Positions 16,489 to 24,578 are shown, numbered from the stretch's first letter. The stretch: 37,457 nt of DNA from Clostridia bacterium (GCA_017522205.1 JAFWZS010000080.1:1-37457); one strand, 5' to 3'. Notes: generated from the letters alone by a model not told the origin. Numbers and translations: made by a program.

Positions 16489-17598
16489 TTACTGCTTAGT
16501 AAGAGTGATTATGTTATCGTTATCAATACCTTTCAGAGTAAGGGTATTGCCCGAAACAGAGAATTTATATACATCCTTTATGGGTGAGCCGTAAATTGAA
16601 ACAGTAATTGTGAGTCTGTCTCCGTTTACTTCATATGAGCCGGTGAATGTGCCGTTAATGGGAATATTCACAACGGGAATTGTAAGATTCACGTAGGTGA
16701 TTTCACAAAGTCCGCCGGGCTTGAACTGAAAACCGCTCATATCAGCGCTGTCACGCCAGGTGCCGAGAAGGTCATCCTCGCTGACTGATACCGATGCGTT
16801 GTCTGTACCCTCTCGTACAAGCTGAATTTCACCATTCTCACCTTTTAAAGTGAGGTTATTCTTTCTTACAGTGTAGGTGTATTTTTCAGTAACCTTGCTG
16901 CCGTTTTTCTTGTACTGCAGGGTAATTTTTCCGTCCTCTGCAAGATAGATTCCGTCATATTCTTTTCCGCTGAGAGTTACTTCAAGCTCACCGTCATAAT
17001 CAAATTCATACTTGTCGCCCTTTGAATTTTCCCATGAGCCGATAATTTCATCGTCATAACCACTGTTGTTTTTTGTTGAGGGCAGAGTAGTCTCCTTGAC
17101 CTTTGTTGTGGTTTCAGCCGTTTCGGTTGCTCTCATATAAGTTGCGGTTTCGAATTCTTCAAGGTCAGTCAGCTTAAGCTCATTTCCTTCAATCTGAACC
17201 TTATAATTATATTCGATAGTGGCAGAATAAATGGAACAACGGGTTGTAAGCTTATCTCCACTAATACTATAAGTACCCTTTGTTTTGCCGTTTACGGGAA
17301 TGTTAATCACAGGTACGGTAAGGTTAACGTAGGTAATTTCAACTGTACCGTCTGAGAAAAATTCAAAGCCGCTCATCTGAGCACTGTCTGTCCATTTGCC
17401 TAAAATAAGCTCAGAAAGCTCTTTTTTCGGCTCGGTTGTGGGTTCGGTGACACTGACAGTAGGTTTGGCAGTGCTGTCTGAAACTGTGGGAAGGTCAGGA
17501 TTATCATTATTTCTCACGGAGCTGATACCTGCAGCAACGCAGACACCCGCCACAAGAACGGAAAGTATGATTGCAATAATCTTTGTGCTTTTAGCCAT
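16489..17598 (-). CDS. Exported protein with three tandem lipocalin-like repeats (DUF5640-like)
   Basis: An exported or membrane-anchored protein of 369 residues. A hydrophobic helix lies at about residues 5-24 with no lipobox cysteine, followed by a Thr/Pro/Ser-rich linker. Two repeats are nearly alike: ILGKWTDSAQMSGFEFFSDG with ITYVNLTVPVINIPVNG, and LLGTWRDSADMSGFQFKPGG with ITYVNLTIPVVNIPING. A divergent middle copy begins IIGSWENSKGDKYEFDYDGE. Each repeat is beta-rich and ends in a GN-LTL strand, in line with the small lipocalin-like domains called DUF5640. A single copy of the same domain is the next gene upstream (17678-18109). The start at 17598 (MAKSTK) follows AAAGGAG by 8 bases; the ATG two codons earlier is too close. 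Function unknown, perhaps ligand binding at the cell surface. Confidence 0.82.
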   Translation of the reverse strand: MAKSTKIIAIILSVLVAGVCVAAGISSVRNNDNPDLPTVSDSTAKPTVSVTEPTTEPKKELSELILGKWTDSAQMSGFEFFSDGTVEITYVNLTVPVINIPVNGKTKGTYSISGDKLTTRCSIYSATIEYNYKVQIEGNELKLTDLEEFETATYMRATETAETTTKVKETTLPSTKNNSGYDDEIIGSWENSKGDKYEFDYDGELEVTLSGKEYDGIYLAEDGKITLQYKKNGSKVTEKYTYTVRKNNLTLKGENGEIQLVREGTDNASVSVSEDDLLGTWRDSADMSGFQFKPGGLCEITYVNLTIPVVNIPINGTFTGSYEVNGDRLTITVSIYGSPIKDVYKFSVSGNTLTLKGIDNDNIITLTKQ

Positions 17599-17634
17599 AT
17601 TCATTCTCCTTTCAGAGTTCGGGAAATATCGAGC

Positions 17635-17660
17635 AAAAAAGGGATATCAGACGATATCCC
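17635..17660 (-). terminator. Terminator between the two repeat-domain genes
   Basis: On the minus strand GGGATATC, loop GTCT, GATATCCC, then six T (17640-17635). It stops the lipoprotein gene; the larger gene downstream must rely on readthrough or an unseen promoter in the 36 bases before it. Confidence 0.85.
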
Positions 17661-17677
17661 CTTCTGTTTTTTTGTTT

Positions 17678-18109
17678 TTACTGAGCTGCATCTGTTGAGG
17701 CAACTGTTCCCTGAGCATCTTCGTAAGCCATATAAACAGTTACGCTGCCGTCAGAAACATCTGTAAGAGTGAGGGCATTGCCGTCAATCTTGAACATATA
17801 ATCTCTTGTGATGCTTGTAGCAAATACAGTGTAAGTGATGGTTACATAATGGTTACCGTCGTCTCTCTTGGTAATCTGATATGTACCTTCAACTGTGCCC
17901 TTGTAAGGAAGATTTACAATAGGTACTGTGATATCGAGGAAAGTAATTGTAACTGCGTTGTTTTCCTTGAATTCATAGCCCATTGTCTGTGTTGAGTCTC
18001 TCCATGAACCGAGGATCTGCTTTTCAGGAGTCTTCACACAAGCTGTAAATACTGTCATTACAAGAATAACGGTAAGTGCAACTGCAAGGATTCTTTTAAG
18101 ATTTTTCAT
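17678..18109 (-). CDS. Lipoprotein with a single lipocalin-like (DUF5640-like) domain
   Basis: A 143-residue lipoprotein. The signal peptide has basic start MKNLKR, hydrophobic core ILAVALTVILVMTVF and a lipobox ending FTAC, with Cys23 as the likely lipidated residue. The mature part is one domain, ILGSWRDSTQTMGYEF, then ITFLDITVPIVNLPYKG and GNALTLTDVSDG, plainly the same domain as the repeats in the next gene. It has a promoter (18135-18163) and a terminator (17635-17660). The pair looks like a duplicated family in which one member grew by internal duplication. Function unknown. Confidence 0.85.
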   Translation of the reverse strand: MKNLKRILAVALTVILVMTVFTACVKTPEKQILGSWRDSTQTMGYEFKENNAVTITFLDITVPIVNLPYKGTVEGTYQITKRDDGNHYVTITYTVFATSITRDYMFKIDGNALTLTDVSDGSVTVYMAYEDAQGTVASTDAAQ

Positions 18110-18134
18110 TTTTAAAACCTCCTTTTATGGGTTC

Positions 18135-18163
18135 ATTATAACATATATTTTTGAATTTGTACA
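18135..18163 (-). promoter_or_regulatory. Promoter of the lipoprotein gene
   Basis: On the minus strand TGTACA (18163-18158), 17-base spacer, TATAAT (18140-18135). The -35 box matches only 4 of 6, but position and -10 are good. Confidence 0.55.
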
Positions 18164-18170
18164 GATATAA

Positions 18171-19226
18171 TCAAAAAATTGCGTAAAAATTACTTTCCCA
18201 CGCAGGGACATAGGGATGATGGCGATAGTAGATTTTATAGTCGGGCGAAAGCTCGTGAATTTTAAGCGGCAGAGTGTACATATCCTCGTCTCTGTGGTAT
18301 GCGCAGACATAAAGCTTCGGGAGATTTTCCTTAATAGTACGCTCTGCACCGTTTAAAGCACGAAGTTCAGCACCCTCAATATCCATTTTAATGAAGGTTA
18401 CCTTGTCCACTACTGTGTTGTCCACACTTCTGAATTCTACGGGTATGCCCTCTTTCTCTGTTCTTGAGCCTCGTGCGGCCTTTTTGTTGAAGTAAAGTGT
18501 TTCTTCTTTGTCCCACGCACCAAGGTTATAAAAGTCAATTTCAGAGAGATTTTCGCACTTTCTCCGAAGCTTTTTAAAGTTCTTACTGTCAGGCTCAAAA
18601 GCGATAATTTTTTTGTATTTTCCGCCTGTTACACCGAGAAATTCTCTGATTGTGTCGCCGTCATAAGCACCGAGGTCAAGAATGGTTTCATCTTCACTGA
18701 GGTGGAGAATTTCATCATAGAGCTTTTCTTTTTCAGATTCACAGTTGAAGAGGTATTTCACCTTACCGCTGAGCTTATATCGAAGCACATCAAGGTAGGT
18801 CTTTTTTGACTTTTCGTCAGCCATAAGCTCATAGGCTTTTCTGAATTCGTCGTTATGCAAGCGAAGAAAATCAGGAGTGAAATACTCTCTTCCGATTATA
18901 GACACGCAGGGCGAGTAGAATTCATACTCCTCACTGAGCTTTTTTATTCTGTCAAGAGTTGGTCTGTCGTGAACGGCAAAGGTCATAAGAATTATGAAGT
19001 CCTCGTATTTTTCTTTTACTTCACTAAGCTTCAGTACCTTTTTTCCGTGAAAGAAGTGTCCGCGGACAAACTCATCACTTGCGAAAATATCACTGTATTC
19101 AATGCCCATTTCTTCCATTACTGAGATTATCATATCGGCTCCGTCGCCCATTCCGTAAAGAACGATTGGCTTTTCGGTTTTCTTGAGATATTCCCAAAGG
19201 GGCGTTTCGTTTACAAGTTCAAGCAT
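18171..19226 (-). CDS. FkbM family methyltransferase with N-terminal Rossmann-like domain
   Basis: An S-adenosylmethionine-dependent methyltransferase of the FkbM family, often acting on sugars or polyketides. 351 residues. The C-terminal half has the SAM site ILDLGAYDGDTIREF, the acidic loop IIAFEPDSKNFKKL and the family motif FIKMDIEGAELRALNG. The N-terminal half is a different nucleotide-binding-like fold (IVLYGMGDGADMI, then FASDEF and ILMTF) seen in several Clostridia FkbM proteins. The start at 19226 has AAAGGT upstream. It lies 120 bases after the foldase gene, beyond its terminator and a repeat, so it may be a separate unit. No sugar or polyketide genes are near, so the substrate is open. 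Confidence 0.88.
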   Translation of the reverse strand: MLELVNETPLWEYLKKTEKPIVLYGMGDGADMIISVMEEMGIEYSDIFASDEFVRGHFFHGKKVLKLSEVKEKYEDFIILMTFAVHDRPTLDRIKKLSEEYEFYSPCVSIIGREYFTPDFLRLHNDEFRKAYELMADEKSKKTYLDVLRYKLSGKVKYLFNCESEKEKLYDEILHLSEDETILDLGAYDGDTIREFLGVTGGKYKKIIAFEPDSKNFKKLRRKCENLSEIDFYNLGAWDKEETLYFNKKAARGSRTEKEGIPVEFRSVDNTVVDKVTFIKMDIEGAELRALNGAERTIKENLPKLYVCAYHRDEDMYTLPLKIHELSPDYKIYYRHHPYVPAWESNFYAIF

Positions 19227-19245
19227 TATAATGTACCTTTCTCAC

Positions 19246-19321
19246 AAAAGTTGAAAGTTAAAATTTAAAAGTTGAAATGCGGGTCGCTTCGCTCCGACTG
19301 TATAATAAAGAGTTGCATTTC
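19246..19321. repeat. Palindromic GAAATGC element flanked by heptamers
   Basis: Four heptamers AAAAGTT, GAAAGTT, AAAATTT, AAAAGTT (19246-19273) abut an element with ends GAAATGCGGGTC (19274-19285) and GAGTTGCATTTC (19310-19321). A relative of the element, in the opposite orientation, is at 15915-15964. Confidence 0.65.
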
Positions 19322-19326
19322 AGCTG

Positions 19327-19352
19327 AAAAAGCACCCAGAGGGTGCTTTTTT
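19327..19352. terminator. Terminator after the foldase gene
   Basis: AAAAAGCACCC (19327-19337), loop AGA, GGGTGCTTTTT. It begins 2 bases after the foldase stop codon on the minus strand and has T-runs on both strands. Confidence 0.9.
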
Positions 19353-19353
19353 C

Positions 19354-21141
19354 TTAGTATGTGCTCTGCTGCTGTGAATTTCTGATCTGGAGCTTTGCGA
19401 AACGGTTAAGCTCTTCATTTGCAAGTTCAATTACAGCTGCATCTTCATTTGAAATTTTTACATTGTCCTTCTTGATGATATCTTCAGCAAAGTCATTGTA
19501 CTTTTCTGTTGCAAGATCAGTCTTGATTACGTCTTCCCAGGTTGTTGTTTCTGCACCAACGTGGTACATTACATGGTAACCGTAGGTGCTTTCAACGATA
19601 CCTACATCGCCGTACTTTCTGTCTTTTGCAAGTGACCAGTTTTCGAATTCCTTAACCATTCTGCCTTCTGTAACACCTGTGTAAATGCCGCCCTGCTCAG
19701 CGTTGTCGTCTTCTGAATACTTCTTAGCAAGCTCTGCAAAAGCAGCTTCTGTCTTGTCGCCGTCAAGGTATTCCTTAAGGATATCCTGAGCCTTTTTGTA
19801 GGTTTCCTTGTCGCCGGTCTTTTCAAGGTCAACATCAATGTCAACGGTTACGTCGTAAGCTGATGCGTCAAGAAGTTCAACTTCGATTTCTTCCTTCTTG
19901 TCTTCCTTTTCTTCTTCCTTGTTTTCCTCAGTTTTGGGGAACATAACGAGGATATGTCTTACGTCATAGGTCTTTGCGTCGGGAGCTGTGTGAACAGGTT
20001 CACTCATCATATAAACTGTGTAGCCTGTATCTGCGTTTTCAACAATGTATGTTGAGCCGACTGCTGTGTTCTTGTCAAATGCCCACTTAGTGAACTTTTC
20101 ATCTGATGATGAAAGAGCGCTGTAGCTTTGGTCAGCGAGAAGAGTAAGTGAATCGTTTGTCTTAAGCTCATCAGCTTTTTCGTTCTTTGCGAGCTTTTCA
20201 AATTCGTAAGCTGTAGCCTTGAAGCTTTCATCGCTGTTTACCTTTGAAGCAAAGGATTCAGCCTTAGTTTTAGCAGCAGCCATTGTTTCCTTTGTAACTG
20301 CTGAGGTTTCTTTTTCTTTGTCTTCAACCTTTTCTGCAGCAACCGCATAGTTTCTCAGTGAAACAACACCGTAAGCAGTAAGATCTTTATTGTAAACCTT
20401 GAGAACGTCTTCAGCTGAGTATTCAGCCTTGTATTCGTCCATCATTGTTGTGCTGAGCTTCTGATCGAGTGTCTGCTGAGTGATGATGTCTCTCATTGCA
20501 GAAACATTCATAGCCTTGCCGTAGAGAAGACGGAGATAAGCTGCAAGTGAATAGGGCTGTTTGCCGCTCTTTGCCTGAGTTTCGATTGACTCAATTGAGC
20601 TTTCGATACTTGCATAATCTTCTTCTGTAAGCTCAATACCCTTTTCTTCAGCATAAAGCTTTGCAGCCTTTGCATACTGAATCTGACGTCTTGCATTATA
20701 ATCGAAGTAATCAGCCCAAGTGGGATTTTCTATACCTTCGATTTCGCCTGAATAAGCCTGAGCATCGGGTGTCTTCCCGCAGTCAAAACCCGTGTACATT
20801 GCGCCCATACCTGCACCGTAATACTGGTCAAACTGAACTGAGTAGCCGTACTGTTCCTGATAGTTTGAGTTGTAGTAGTAGCTGTATTCAGCGAGAGAAA
20901 CGTTTTCCTCACCTACTGTGAAAGCTACCTTACCTCTGAGGAGCATACCTGAATTGCCGATTGCAAAGCCGCCGATACCGAGAGCGATTGCAAGAACAAC
21001 AATTACTGCAATTGCAGCCTTGCTCTTTTTGGTGAGAATAATCTTATTCTGCTTTTTCTGATTCTTTTTTGCTGCCTTGGCGATTCGTGCTTTTCTTTCT
21101 TCACGGTAAAGCTCCGCAGCGTTTTTTTCCTGTTTTGCCAT
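19354..21141 (-). CDS. Membrane-anchored PpiC-type peptidyl-prolyl isomerase (PrsA/SurA-like foldase)
   Basis: An extracytoplasmic folding helper. 595 residues. The N-terminal 40 or so are very basic and probably cytoplasmic (ERKARIAKAAKKNQKKQNK). One membrane helix follows at about residues 44-62. A long SurA-N-like region comes next (VGEENVSLAEYSYYYNSNYQ, a common start of this group). The parvulin domain occupies about residues 390-550, with YDVRHILVMFP, FAELAKKYSEDDNAEQGG and YGYHVMYHVG. It is split by an acidic insert rich in Glu and Lys (EENKEEEKEDKKEEIEVE). There is no lipobox, so unlike PrsA it is held by a helix. I chose the second ATG (21141) because the first overlaps the AAAGGA site. 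Own promoter at 21205-21233. Confidence 0.88.
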   Translation of the reverse strand: MAKQEKNAAELYREERKARIAKAAKKNQKKQNKIILTKKSKAAIAVIVVLAIALGIGGFAIGNSGMLLRGKVAFTVGEENVSLAEYSYYYNSNYQEQYGYSVQFDQYYGAGMGAMYTGFDCGKTPDAQAYSGEIEGIENPTWADYFDYNARRQIQYAKAAKLYAEEKGIELTEEDYASIESSIESIETQAKSGKQPYSLAAYLRLLYGKAMNVSAMRDIITQQTLDQKLSTTMMDEYKAEYSAEDVLKVYNKDLTAYGVVSLRNYAVAAEKVEDKEKETSAVTKETMAAAKTKAESFASKVNSDESFKATAYEFEKLAKNEKADELKTNDSLTLLADQSYSALSSSDEKFTKWAFDKNTAVGSTYIVENADTGYTVYMMSEPVHTAPDAKTYDVRHILVMFPKTEENKEEEKEDKKEEIEVELLDASAYDVTVDIDVDLEKTGDKETYKKAQDILKEYLDGDKTEAAFAELAKKYSEDDNAEQGGIYTGVTEGRMVKEFENWSLAKDRKYGDVGIVESTYGYHVMYHVGAETTTWEDVIKTDLATEKYNDFAEDIIKKDNVKISNEDAAVIELANEELNRFAKLQIRNSQQQSTY

Positions 21142-21204
21142 ATTGGATTTCATCCTTTACTTAAGATTTTACTGAAGCACGCGGCTTCATTGGATATTGC
21201 TCTT

Positions 21205-21233
21205 ATTGTATACCATTTATCAAAAAAAAGCAA
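21205..21233 (-). promoter_or_regulatory. Promoter of the foldase gene
   Basis: On the minus strand TTGCTT (21233-21228), 17-base spacer, TACAAT (21210-21205). Confidence 0.5.
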
Positions 21234-21380
21234 GTCCAATTGAGTATATATTATATCTTATACACGATCTACCTTATATTAACTTTAATATACTCTGTGT
21301 AGTAATGACTAATTTTTTGTATACACCCATTCAGCTCAGTCCTTTTTTGCGTACACAGGAAACTGCACACTATCCTGATA

Positions 21381-21408
21381 TTGACAAATATGAATTTCTC
21401 CCTAAAAT
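21381..21408 (+). promoter_or_regulatory. Promoter of the sigma4-like/XRE regulator operon
   Basis: TTGACA (21381-21386), 16-base spacer, TAAAAT (21403-21408). The expected start point near 21415 coincides with the LexA-type box at 21416-21429. Confidence 0.7.
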
Positions 21409-21415
21409 AATAAAC

Positions 21416-21429
21416 AGAACAAATGTTCG
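21416..21429. promoter_or_regulatory. LexA-type (SOS) box
   Basis: AGAAC AAAT GTTCG, matching the Gram-positive LexA consensus CGAAC-N4-GTTCG at 9 of 10 fixed bases, with the core palindrome GAAC/GTTC intact. It covers the expected start point of the promoter at 21381-21408. Twelve of thirteen bases equal the perfect box at 34633-34646. Confidence 0.7.
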
Positions 21430-21475
21430 TCTGTGCTTGCAAATTTATCGCATTCAGGAGGATTCAGGAAAAACA

Positions 21476-22087
21476 ATGGGTAACAGTTTCAGTTCAGCAG
21501 ATTTTATTAACGCAAGAGAAGCGTTCATCAGATGGCAAGGAAGTATTGACGACACCGTTGAGGGATATGTGCTGAGAAGCAGAAAAAATGAACTGCGACA
21601 GTTAGTGAAAAAGGTAATTGAAAACGAGCTTTCAGACTATGACAAGGCCATTGTCAATATGCGTTGGTATCAGAACATAACCCCCACAGAAATTGCTGAA
21701 AAATTGGGCGTCGACCGTTCAACGGTGGCAAGACATCTCGATAAAATCAACAACACGGTTTATGAAAAGCTGAAGTACGCCATGGAGTACCGATACGGGA
21801 AAAGCTTCAGCAAGCAGTCAGAGATGATTATCAAAAGCGGTGATGCTTACACCTGCACAGTAAGCTCCGACGACATTTCCGAAAGGCTCAAAAAGCTGAG
21901 AACGCACAACTGTCTTTCTGAAAAAGAGGTTGCTTCTCTTACGGGTATAGAGGAAAAACGACTTTCAGAAATCGAAGAAGCAGGCTCTTCTATGACTATG
22001 ACCGAATTAAAAAAGCTGACCACCTTTTACCGCTGCAGCTCGGATTATCTGCTTTTCGGAAAGGGTATCAGCAACCTTGTGAATTAA
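21476..22087 (+). CDS. DNA-binding regulator: sigma region 4-like HTH fused to XRE-type HTH
   Basis: A 203-residue protein with two different DNA-binding helix-turn-helix parts. Residues about 52-105 resemble sigma factor region 4 (LSDYDKAIVNMRWYQN, then ITPTEIAEKLGVDRSTVARHL). Residues about 134-196 resemble an XRE/Cro HTH (ISERLKKLRTHNCLSEKEVA, then RLSEIEEAGSSMTM and CSSDYLLFGKG). There is no sigma region 2, so it is unlikely to be a working sigma factor by itself. I chose the ATG at 21476 (MGNSFSSADF), 6 bases after CAGGA; the frame is open further upstream through the promoter, which rules out a longer protein. It is followed 13 bases later by a coiled-coil gene. The LexA box at its start point suggests induction by DNA damage. 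Role and targets unknown. Confidence 0.85.
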   Translation: MGNSFSSADFINAREAFIRWQGSIDDTVEGYVLRSRKNELRQLVKKVIENELSDYDKAIVNMRWYQNITPTEIAEKLGVDRSTVARHLDKINNTVYEKLKYAMEYRYGKSFSKQSEMIIKSGDAYTCTVSSDDISERLKKLRTHNCLSEKEVASLTGIEEKRLSEIEEAGSSMTMTELKKLTTFYRCSSDYLLFGKGISNLVN

Positions 22088-22100
22088 GGAGGATGTGTCT

Positions 22101-22316
22101 ATGGAAAATGAGCTCAGGACACTGAGTAAGACTTATGAAGAATGCATTGCCGTTCAGGAGAAGGTAATTGAGAGTTACCGAAAAAAGCTGAAAGAGGCAC
22201 GCAGCAAATATAATATGAAAGAAATTCAGCGCCTTAACTCTCTTCTCAGAGTACTTTATGACGAAAAAATGGAGCTGCAGATGACAGCTCATCAGATTAA
22301 TAAGTATCTTTCGTAA
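22101..22316 (+). CDS. Small coiled-coil protein, 71 residues
   Basis: Not a family I can name. Nearly the whole chain is predicted by eye to be helical and heptad-like (LRTLSKTYEECIAVQEKVIE, then YRKKLKEARSKYNMKEIQRL), so it is probably an oligomerising or partner-binding protein. The ATG at 22101 has AAGGAGG 8 bases upstream, overlapping the stop region of the regulator, so both are translated from one message and share the LexA-boxed promoter. The operon ends at the terminator at 22325-22364. It may be the partner of the regulator, by position only. Confidence 0.8.
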   Translation: MENELRTLSKTYEECIAVQEKVIESYRKKLKEARSKYNMKEIQRLNSLLRVLYDEKMELQMTAHQINKYLS

Positions 22317-22324
22317 ATTAATAA

Positions 22325-22364
22325 GTCCGCCGAGGCAAAAGCTGCTCAATCGGCGGACATTTTT
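22325..22364 (+). terminator. Terminator of the regulator/coiled-coil operon
   Basis: GTCCGCCGA (22325-22333), 16-base loop, TCGGCGGAC (22350-22358), then ATTTTT. Perfect 9-bp GC-rich stem, 8 bases after the stop. It also lies at the end of leftward spoIVA but lacks a clean T-run on that strand. Confidence 0.88.
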
Positions 22365-22378
22365 ATTATGGCTTCAAC

Positions 22379-23857
22379 TCAGAGGATTATACAAATCAGT
22401 CCGCTGCAGCCTTCGTTAATAACACGCTCCAGGGTTTCCTGAATTCTTATGCGTGCATCAGTGGGCATTTTGTAAAGCTTGGTATGAAGACCTTCATTAA
22501 CAAGACTGTTGAGGCTTTTGCCGAAAATGTTGCTCTCCCATATTTTTGACGGATTTTCCTCAAACTCTTTGAGCAGATACATTATCATTTCTTCGCTGCG
22601 GCTTTCAGTTCCCACAATGGGTGCAACCTCTGTAGTGATGTTAGCTTTCATCATGTGAATTGAGGGCGCTGAGGCTTTCAGACGGACTCCGTATCTGCCG
22701 CCCTGCTTCATAATTTCAGGTTCTTCCAGCTTCAGCTCCTTCATTGTGGGCATAACAATGCCGTAGCCCGTTGCTTCAACCTCTTCAAGGGCCGTTTTGA
22801 AACGCTGAAACTCTTTTTCAATTTCAGTCATTTCCGTAAGCCTTTCCATAAGGTCACTTTCGTCTTTCACATCAAGGCCCGTTTTTTCGCTGAGAGTTTT
22901 ATAGAAAAGTCCCTCTTTCGGCGTAAGCTTAAGCTTAACCCCGCCGTCAGAAAGATTAGTTTCGGTAAGTGTACATAAGCCTATATTTTCGTTCTCTTCA
23001 AGGCAGCTCGTCATCTCTTTTGCATCCTTCACCTTGGAAAGATTTTTTGCAGACTCTGAAAGGCAGGTAAATACGCTCATTCTCAAGGGATGGCTTTTCG
23101 GCAGCTTGCTTATCCATTTCGGCATATCAATTTTAAGCTCTTTAAGAGGAAATTCATAGAGAAGACCGGAAAGTATATTCTTGATTTCTTCTTCTGTGAG
23201 CGTTTCGCAGTTAACAGGTAAAGCCGTCACACCATAGGCTTCTTTAATCAGATTCACTCTCTGAAGGCACATTTCATTCTTTGGGTTAACTGAGTTGACA
23301 AGGACTACAAAGGGTTTATTTATAGCTTTAAGCTCATTTATAACCCTTTCCTCAGCCTCTTTGTATTCCTCCTCGGGTATATCACTTATTGTGCCGTCGG
23401 TTGTAACTACAAGTCCGATTGTAGAATGCTCCGTAATCACCTTTTTTGTGCCGATTTCAGCCGCCATATTAAAGGGTATATCCTTCTGGAACCAGGGTGT
23501 TTTCACCATTCTCGGCTCTTCGTTTTCTATATAACCCAGGGCACTCGGCACAACATAACCAACGCAGTCAATAAGTCTCACTGAGCATTTCATTGAATTT
23601 TCAATTGTAATTTCTGCCGCCTTTTCAGGTATGAACTTGGGCTCGGTAGTCATTATTGTTCTTCCGTGAGAGGACTGAGGCATTTCATCCATAGCCCTTT
23701 GTTTTTTTGCTTCATCCTCCATATTTGGCAGAACAAGTACATCCATAAAGCGTTTTATAAAAGTTGACTTTCCTGTTCTGACAGGCCCTACAACGCCTAT
23801 GTAAATATCTCCCTTGGTTCTTGCCGCAATTGAGTTATAGATACTTGTGTCTGACAT
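22379..23857 (-). CDS. spoIVA: Stage IV sporulation protein A (spore coat morphogenetic ATPase)
   Basis: The coat-base ATPase that polymerises on the forespore surface and anchors the spore coat. 492 residues, the expected length. The opening SIYNSIAARTKGDIYIGVVG is typical, and Walker A is GPVRTGKST at about residues 24-32. Further family marks are RAMDEMPQSSHGRTIMTTEP, the Walker B-like VRLIDCVGYVVP, and the C-terminus ending in GCSGLICIIL. The start at 23857 has GAGGACGG upstream. In Bacillus the gene is made in the mother cell under sigma-E; a possible sigma-E promoter is at 23894-23922. It is a firm sign that the organism can form, or recently formed, endospores. Confidence 0.97.
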   Translation of the reverse strand: MSDTSIYNSIAARTKGDIYIGVVGPVRTGKSTFIKRFMDVLVLPNMEDEAKKQRAMDEMPQSSHGRTIMTTEPKFIPEKAAEITIENSMKCSVRLIDCVGYVVPSALGYIENEEPRMVKTPWFQKDIPFNMAAEIGTKKVITEHSTIGLVVTTDGTISDIPEEEYKEAEERVINELKAINKPFVVLVNSVNPKNEMCLQRVNLIKEAYGVTALPVNCETLTEEEIKNILSGLLYEFPLKELKIDMPKWISKLPKSHPLRMSVFTCLSESAKNLSKVKDAKEMTSCLEENENIGLCTLTETNLSDGGVKLKLTPKEGLFYKTLSEKTGLDVKDESDLMERLTEMTEIEKEFQRFKTALEEVEATGYGIVMPTMKELKLEEPEIMKQGGRYGVRLKASAPSIHMMKANITTEVAPIVGTESRSEEMIMYLLKEFEENPSKIWESNIFGKSLNSLVNEGLHTKLYKMPTDARIRIQETLERVINEGCSGLICIIL

Positions 23858-23893
23858 ATCATCCGTCCTCTTTTCAAAATAAGTCTATACTCA

Positions 23894-23922
23894 TATCTAT
23901 GACAGATGAAAGTTTTCTATGA
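23894..23922 (-). promoter_or_regulatory. Possible sigma-E promoter of spoIVA
   Basis: On the minus strand TCATAGA (23922-23916), 14-base spacer, CATAGATA (23901-23894), compared with the sigma-E pattern ATATT-like -35 and CATACANT -10. Two mismatches in the -10 box, so this is tentative and leans on the known regulation of spoIVA. Confidence 0.3.
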
Positions 23923-23924
23923 AT

Positions 23925-23953
23925 AAAAAAATCCCTCCACCAAAAGTGAAGGG
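23925..23953 (-). terminator. Terminator after the zinc-ribbon membrane gene
   Basis: On the minus strand CCCTTCAC (23953-23946), loop, GTGGAGGG (23940-23933) with one mismatch, followed after one base by seven T (23931-23925). About 20 bases after the stop at 23973. Confidence 0.75.
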
Positions 23954-23972
23954 AAAAGTTTATGTATTACCG

Positions 23973-24521
23973 TCAGATAACAAACTTGAAGATAAGAACT
24001 CCGCAAGCGATTACCATAAAGATGCAAAGACCGATCATTGTTGAATTGAGAATGTCTTCTGCCTTCTTGGGGAAGCCCTGCTTCTTAGCACCGCTGTACC
24101 AGATCCAGCTGATAAACTGAAGAATGAAGGTTACTGCAAAGAAAGCTGAGAAGAACTTCTTAGCCTTTGAGCAAACGCTGGGATCCTTACCACCGATATT
24201 CTGTCCGTTAACCTGAACAAAGGGACCCTGAGGAGCTGCGGGGAACTGCTGAATAAATACCTGATGAGCATAAACGGGAGCAGTCTGAGCATAGATGGGT
24301 GTGCCCTGGGGAAGGCTTTCGAATGAGGGGAAAGCAGCGGGTGCAGCGCCTACTGCAGCTGCAGGAGCTTCAGCGGGAACAGCAGCTTCTTCAGCTACGG
24401 GTTCTTCAGCCACAGGAGCTTCAGCTTCAAAAGCAGGAGCTTCTTCAGCTACCTTCTGACCGCAAATAAAACAAAAATCTGAACTATCTTCAATTACATT
24501 GCCGCAAAATTTACAAATCAT
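23973..24521 (-). CDS. Zinc-ribbon membrane protein with Ala/Pro/Glu-rich linker, 182 residues
   Basis: N-terminal zinc ribbon ICKFCGNVIEDSSDFCFICG with four cysteines (two CxxC pairs). A low-complexity Ala/Glu/Pro linker follows at about residues 25-70 (VAEEPVAEEAAVPAEAPAAA). Two membrane helices lie near the C-terminus, about residues 123-145 and 162-182. The layout, zinc ribbon then disordered linker then membrane, resembles the unknown gene at 7309 in reversed order. No catalytic motif is visible and I cannot name a role. The start at 24521 has AGGAGG 8 bases upstream. Single-gene unit with promoter 24550-24578 and terminator 23925-23953. Confidence 0.8.
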   Translation of the reverse strand: MICKFCGNVIEDSSDFCFICGQKVAEEAPAFEAEAPVAEEPVAEEAAVPAEAPAAAVGAAPAAFPSFESLPQGTPIYAQTAPVYAHQVFIQQFPAAPQGPFVQVNGQNIGGKDPSVCSKAKKFFSAFFAVTFILQFISWIWYSGAKKQGFPKKAEDILNSTMIGLCIFMVIACGVLIFKFVI

Positions 24522-24549
24522 GTCGTATCCTCCTAAACATTTATTGCTT

Positions 24550-24578
24550 ATTATATCACCTATTTATTTTTTTTACAA
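24550..24578 (-). promoter_or_regulatory. Promoter of the zinc-ribbon membrane gene
   Basis: On the minus strand TTGTAA (24578-24573), 17-base spacer, TATAAT (24555-24550). Confidence 0.7.

Noticed and set aside
21197-21475. N-terminal extension of the sigma4-like/XRE regulator
   Set aside because: It spans the promoter and LexA-type box and is not protein-like; the ATG at 21476 starts the recognisable domain architecture.
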